The position numbers were made by a program, and so were the translations under genes. 64,000 nucleotides of DNA from Styela clava (taxonomy: Eukaryota > Chordata > Ascidiacea > Stolidobranchia > Styelidae). This document shows positions 61,058 through 64,000 of this stretch, one piece after another (within the stretch, counting starts at the first letter, position 1; every line of letters starts with the position of its first letter). Under the pieces are notes generated by a model, which was not told the origin of the DNA, did not search any database, and was given only the letters and a program-made list of their open reading frames with translations. The stretch covers positions 15,955,383 through 16,019,382 of the forward strand of contig NC_135252.1 in NCBI RefSeq assembly GCF_964204865.1. Direction: 5' to 3'.

Positions 61058-61375
61058 AAGAGGGAGGTGGCTCAACGGGCTAAGCGTTAGGAATACGCTC
61101 GCCACCGCACCTCTAATTACTCTGCGTGGGTTCGCAGGGATGGTTATGTGCGAGAGGATTGCTGGACTCCTCGCCGTCGTTGGGTGGTTCACGTAACCGC
61201 TGGTCGGTTACGGCTCCCTCCACCACCAAGTCTATGCTTCCGAAAACAAACAATATAACTAATCCCATACTCGACTTGGAACGGTAACCGGACGAGAGGC
61301 CGTGGTTCGCCATGTGGATAAGCCGTCTTATCGGCTTTCCTCTCCCCCGGGATAAATATGTAAATCCTATCCTAT
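61058..61375 (+). repeat. tRNA-derived SINE, family A, copy 2 (fullest)
   Basis: Head GAGGTGGCTCAACGGGCTAA (A-box) and a B-box region with part of GGTTCGAATCC deleted. Conserved middle GTGCGAGAGGATTGCTGGAC, then GGTTCACGTAACCGCTGG, TAAGCCGTCTTATCGGCTTT and the tail ATATGTAAATCCTATCCT. Same family as 29568 and 63041. Confidence 0.85.
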
Positions 61376-63040
61376 TCGAACCTCCATTCTCAATTGATTC
61401 TTATTTACATCGAGGTTCACGAGGTTTTGATAACGATAATCAAATACTTAGATATATCAAGATCATAACATGGTAAAAAGTTTAGGTAGACTAGAATCAA
61501 CGACTAACATACCGACTAGAATCTAATGCTGGCCAATAAAACAAAGACGATGCGGCGGATACGTGATAAGTTTTAATGCATTGCACACTGCTAAATTTGA
61601 TTTGCATGGAACAAAATAAAATCATTTTCCTTCGAATGCATAGCACAACAACCGGACAAAGTTTAACGTTGTGATATTGTGGTTGTTGATATATTTGATA
61701 TCGGTATTCTAACTGGCATATTGATATATTAACATTTCTTGAATGTTAAAGGTTATTTATTTGGAGGTGGATAACTCACCGCACCGATATATCGGCGAGT
61801 ATGAATATTTATTGTTGCTTTTATCGGATACACTCCGTGTTTCCCCAAATGTCTACCACTATAGCAGATTACAAAGCGCGTTTGGGCTGAGTTTGCTGGC
61901 CGTATGGTTCGTCGATACCGGTACCGTACTATACAAGTACGGAATCTGTAACAGTAAAAGTATAGTTCAATAGAACAGCGAAAACAAAAAAATAAAACAT
62001 AAACATGAAAAAATAAATAAAACAGTAAAACACATCCTGAAAACTAGGCAATGTTCAACGATATGCAGATATCTGGATGCTGGGATACCGGTATGCTAGA
62101 ATTTGAATTGATAGACTATTTCAGTCCTGCAGTCTGTCAGTACCGGTACCGTATTTTTCAATTTTTATATTTACAGATTTAATGCCTAGTACCAGTACCT
62201 CTACTGTAGTGATAAAAATGAAAGCGGTTATTTACATTTGATGGCAATCACTATAAATATAATGTAAACTTACTGCAGTACTGACTCACCGGGTAGACTA
62301 TGTCTGTACTGCTGTATGCTGGTACCGCAGTACCCCATGTTGAATTTCGTTTGTTACATGCTAAGTGTGAATTTTACAGAATTCTGGAATTATAATAGTC
62401 TACCATACAGCCTTATCCCAGTATCCAGTTGCCATACTCCGAGTCCAGGAGTCTCCGACTGTCTGAAATCCCATAAAAAATTATACACATATACAAAAAA
62501 GAATGGGTCTCTTGTAGTTTCATACCACAATAACTTCAAGTGGCCTTGGCACAACAATTTTTTCTATGTTATTTTTAACCCCCACCTGACCTGACTCTCG
62601 TTTTCTCATCGTAACCATCCCGATATTTTAGAGCTCACTGGGGTTAGTGAATTCGTTATCGTCGGCGCAGATGCCATTCCACATTTCTATAGATTCAGAT
62701 ACAGCTATACTTTTGGGCAAGCTATATGACATATGCAAAAAATGGTTATGCCAAGCCAACTAGAAGAACTTGTGGTGCCAAACCACACTAGATCCAAAAG
62801 TATCAGCTCGAACTAATCAAGACTTTTTGTGTTTGGTACCTATATCTGTATATTGTCTGACAATATTTATTTAACTCGAGAGAGAGAGAGTATGAGTTAA
62901 TAAGATCGTAATGTGTCTGTGTGTGGTGCTATGACAAACTAAAAGCCTAATATATACTTGAAATATGGCACAGCTATGACATACACAAATGAGAATAATT
63001 TGTTTATATACTCTTGAATGATATATTCAATGTAACAAAT
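61376..63040. other. Intergenic DNA rich in GTACC/CCGATA palindromes
   Basis: No gene recognised. 61760-62340 has many copies of short palindromic words (GATACCGGTACCGTA, GATATATCGGC, GTACCGGTACC, GGTACCGCAGTACC), as expected in the ends of a DNA transposon family. A GA microsatellite lies at about 62878-62891. Confidence 0.4.
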
Positions 63041-63203
63041 GACGGTATAGCTCATCATGCTAAAGCATTAGGAATACGCCTGCCACCGCACCTCTGATTA
63101 CTCTGCATGGGTTCGCAGGTTCGAATCCCATGCAGGGATGGTTATGTGCAAGAGGCTCGCTGGACTCCTCGCCGTTGGGTGGGGGGTGGTTCACATAACT
63201 GTG
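63041..63203 (+). repeat. tRNA-derived SINE, family A, copy 3 (3'-truncated)
   Basis: Head GGTATAGCTCATCATGCTAA, then GGAATACGCCTGCCACCGCA and a complete B-box in GCAGGTTCGAATCCCATGCA. The conserved GGTTATGTGCAAGAGG block follows and homology stops after GGTTCACATAACTG. It retains the B-box that copy 2 has lost. Confidence 0.8.
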
Positions 63204-63582
63204 GGTATACTTTGGCAAGCTCTATGACGTTGTTGTGACAAAATTTTTGGATGGCGTAGTCAGGGTGAGGACCGTACTGAACCGTTGTAATCAAAATCTT
63301 GTGGTTTGTTTACAAATTTAATTTTAGTGCATGTTTGAATAAGCTATGCAAATTCTATTTTTCCACGCAATATACTCTGATACTAATGTTCATTCAATCG
63401 TTTGAGCTTTTACAGACACTATATAATCTAATGCAATAGACTTCTTTTTTAAATTCTTCTTTTCTGTACTGAATAAAGACATACAGGTTTGTATATTTAG
63501 CAAATTTTGAAGAAATGATTCTTAAATTAGTGTATATTCTTAAATATGTTATAAACTTGTTTCATTTGACAGGATATTGAAG

Positions 63583-63616
63583 ATGGCGGACAGAGACAAT
63601 GGTGATGAAATTGGAT
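63583..63616 (+). CDS. First coding exon of a gene running off the right edge
   Basis: After an acceptor-like TTTCATTTGACAG, the exon (from 63573) reads ATG GCG GAC AGA..., encoding MADRDNGDEIG, and stops at a good donor T|GTAAGT (phase 1). An ATGGCGGA start context and a short acidic N-terminus suggest a true gene start. The acceptor upstream of the ATG implies a 5' UTR intron or, in a trans-splicing animal, a spliced-leader site. A possible next exon starts at 63736 (CACAG|GCATATTTGCC), which I cannot assign to a family. Confidence 0.45.
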
Positions 63617-64000
63617 GTAAGTCCCATATTTGAAATGCATTTATTTATAGAAATTTCTGTCTTTGTCTTTATTTCTAGAATCCTGTTTTGTGTATTTCAA
63701 ATAGCTTTGAGTCTAACAACAGCTGCTTTTCACAGGCATATTTGCCACAACACATAATTCTGAACATCAATTTGATTTTATGATAGTATTGAAATTATTT
63801 TTTGTTTTGTTAAAGGCCCACGTTGTGGATTCATAACAGTTTTGTAAAAATAAATAAATGACGGAATAGTATTGAAATTTTCAGTTATTTGATATAGCCG
63901 TCCAAGGCTTTACTTGCCTGTTTCATGCAGATGTGGCTGTGATACCCATTTATATGTCTGCATATTTTTCTGCTTTTGTAAACTTAATCTCTTTGTCCTA

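Overview
This window is nuclear DNA from an animal. It is AT-rich, has standard GT-AG introns, and carries conserved metazoan housekeeping genes in compact multi-exon form with short introns, alongside several generations of cut-and-paste transposons and tRNA-derived SINEs. The style (small introns, divergent but clearly animal orthologues, many hAT families) would suit an invertebrate deuterostome such as a tunicate. The species cannot be fixed from sequence alone.

The left third (1-36 kb) is genic. In order: the 3' part of a gene for a leucine-rich-repeat/Ig single-pass membrane protein (+, 7 exons, 1188-13994); cytosolic asparaginyl-tRNA synthetase NARS1 (-, 14 exons, 21413-15347, one GC-AG intron); the intronless eIF2B delta subunit EIF2B4 (+, start at 22859), divergent from NARS1 across a promoter region with an E-box, an ATF/CRE site and an amino-acid-response-like site; the mitochondrial 12S rRNA m4C methyltransferase METTL15 (+, 7 exons); an ethanolamine kinase (-, 9 exons); and the serine hydrolase RBBP9 (-, single exon), upstream of the kinase on the same strand. 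NARS1 and eIF2B both act in translation and amino-acid-stress signalling, so their shared promoter may be meaningful. The kinase belongs to phosphatidylethanolamine synthesis.

The middle (36-56 kb) is a nest of mobile elements. A dead Ty3/gypsy-type retrotransposon (- strand) has a hAT element inside its downstream LTR. That hAT contains a second, ZMYM1/DUF4371-type hAT, whose broken transposase gene is split by a third, 1232-bp hAT-like MITE with a perfect 8-bp target duplication. Next come two nearly identical ~3.8-4.4 kb DNA transposons in opposite orientation (47081-51454 and 51926-55731). Together they form a giant inverted repeat, but each has its own perfect 7-bp target duplication, so they are two separate insertions. 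Both carry the same internal hAT passenger, and only the left copy carries a LINE tail.

The right part (56-64 kb) has one small intronless ARF-like GTPase gene lacking the catalytic glutamine of its family, then SINEs, hAT-like ends and palindrome-rich DNA. The first coding exon of another + strand gene appears at the right edge (63583).

Exon boundaries were placed by eye from splice signals, reading phase and family similarity. All phases close in frame for the LRR-Ig gene, NARS1, METTL15 and the kinase.
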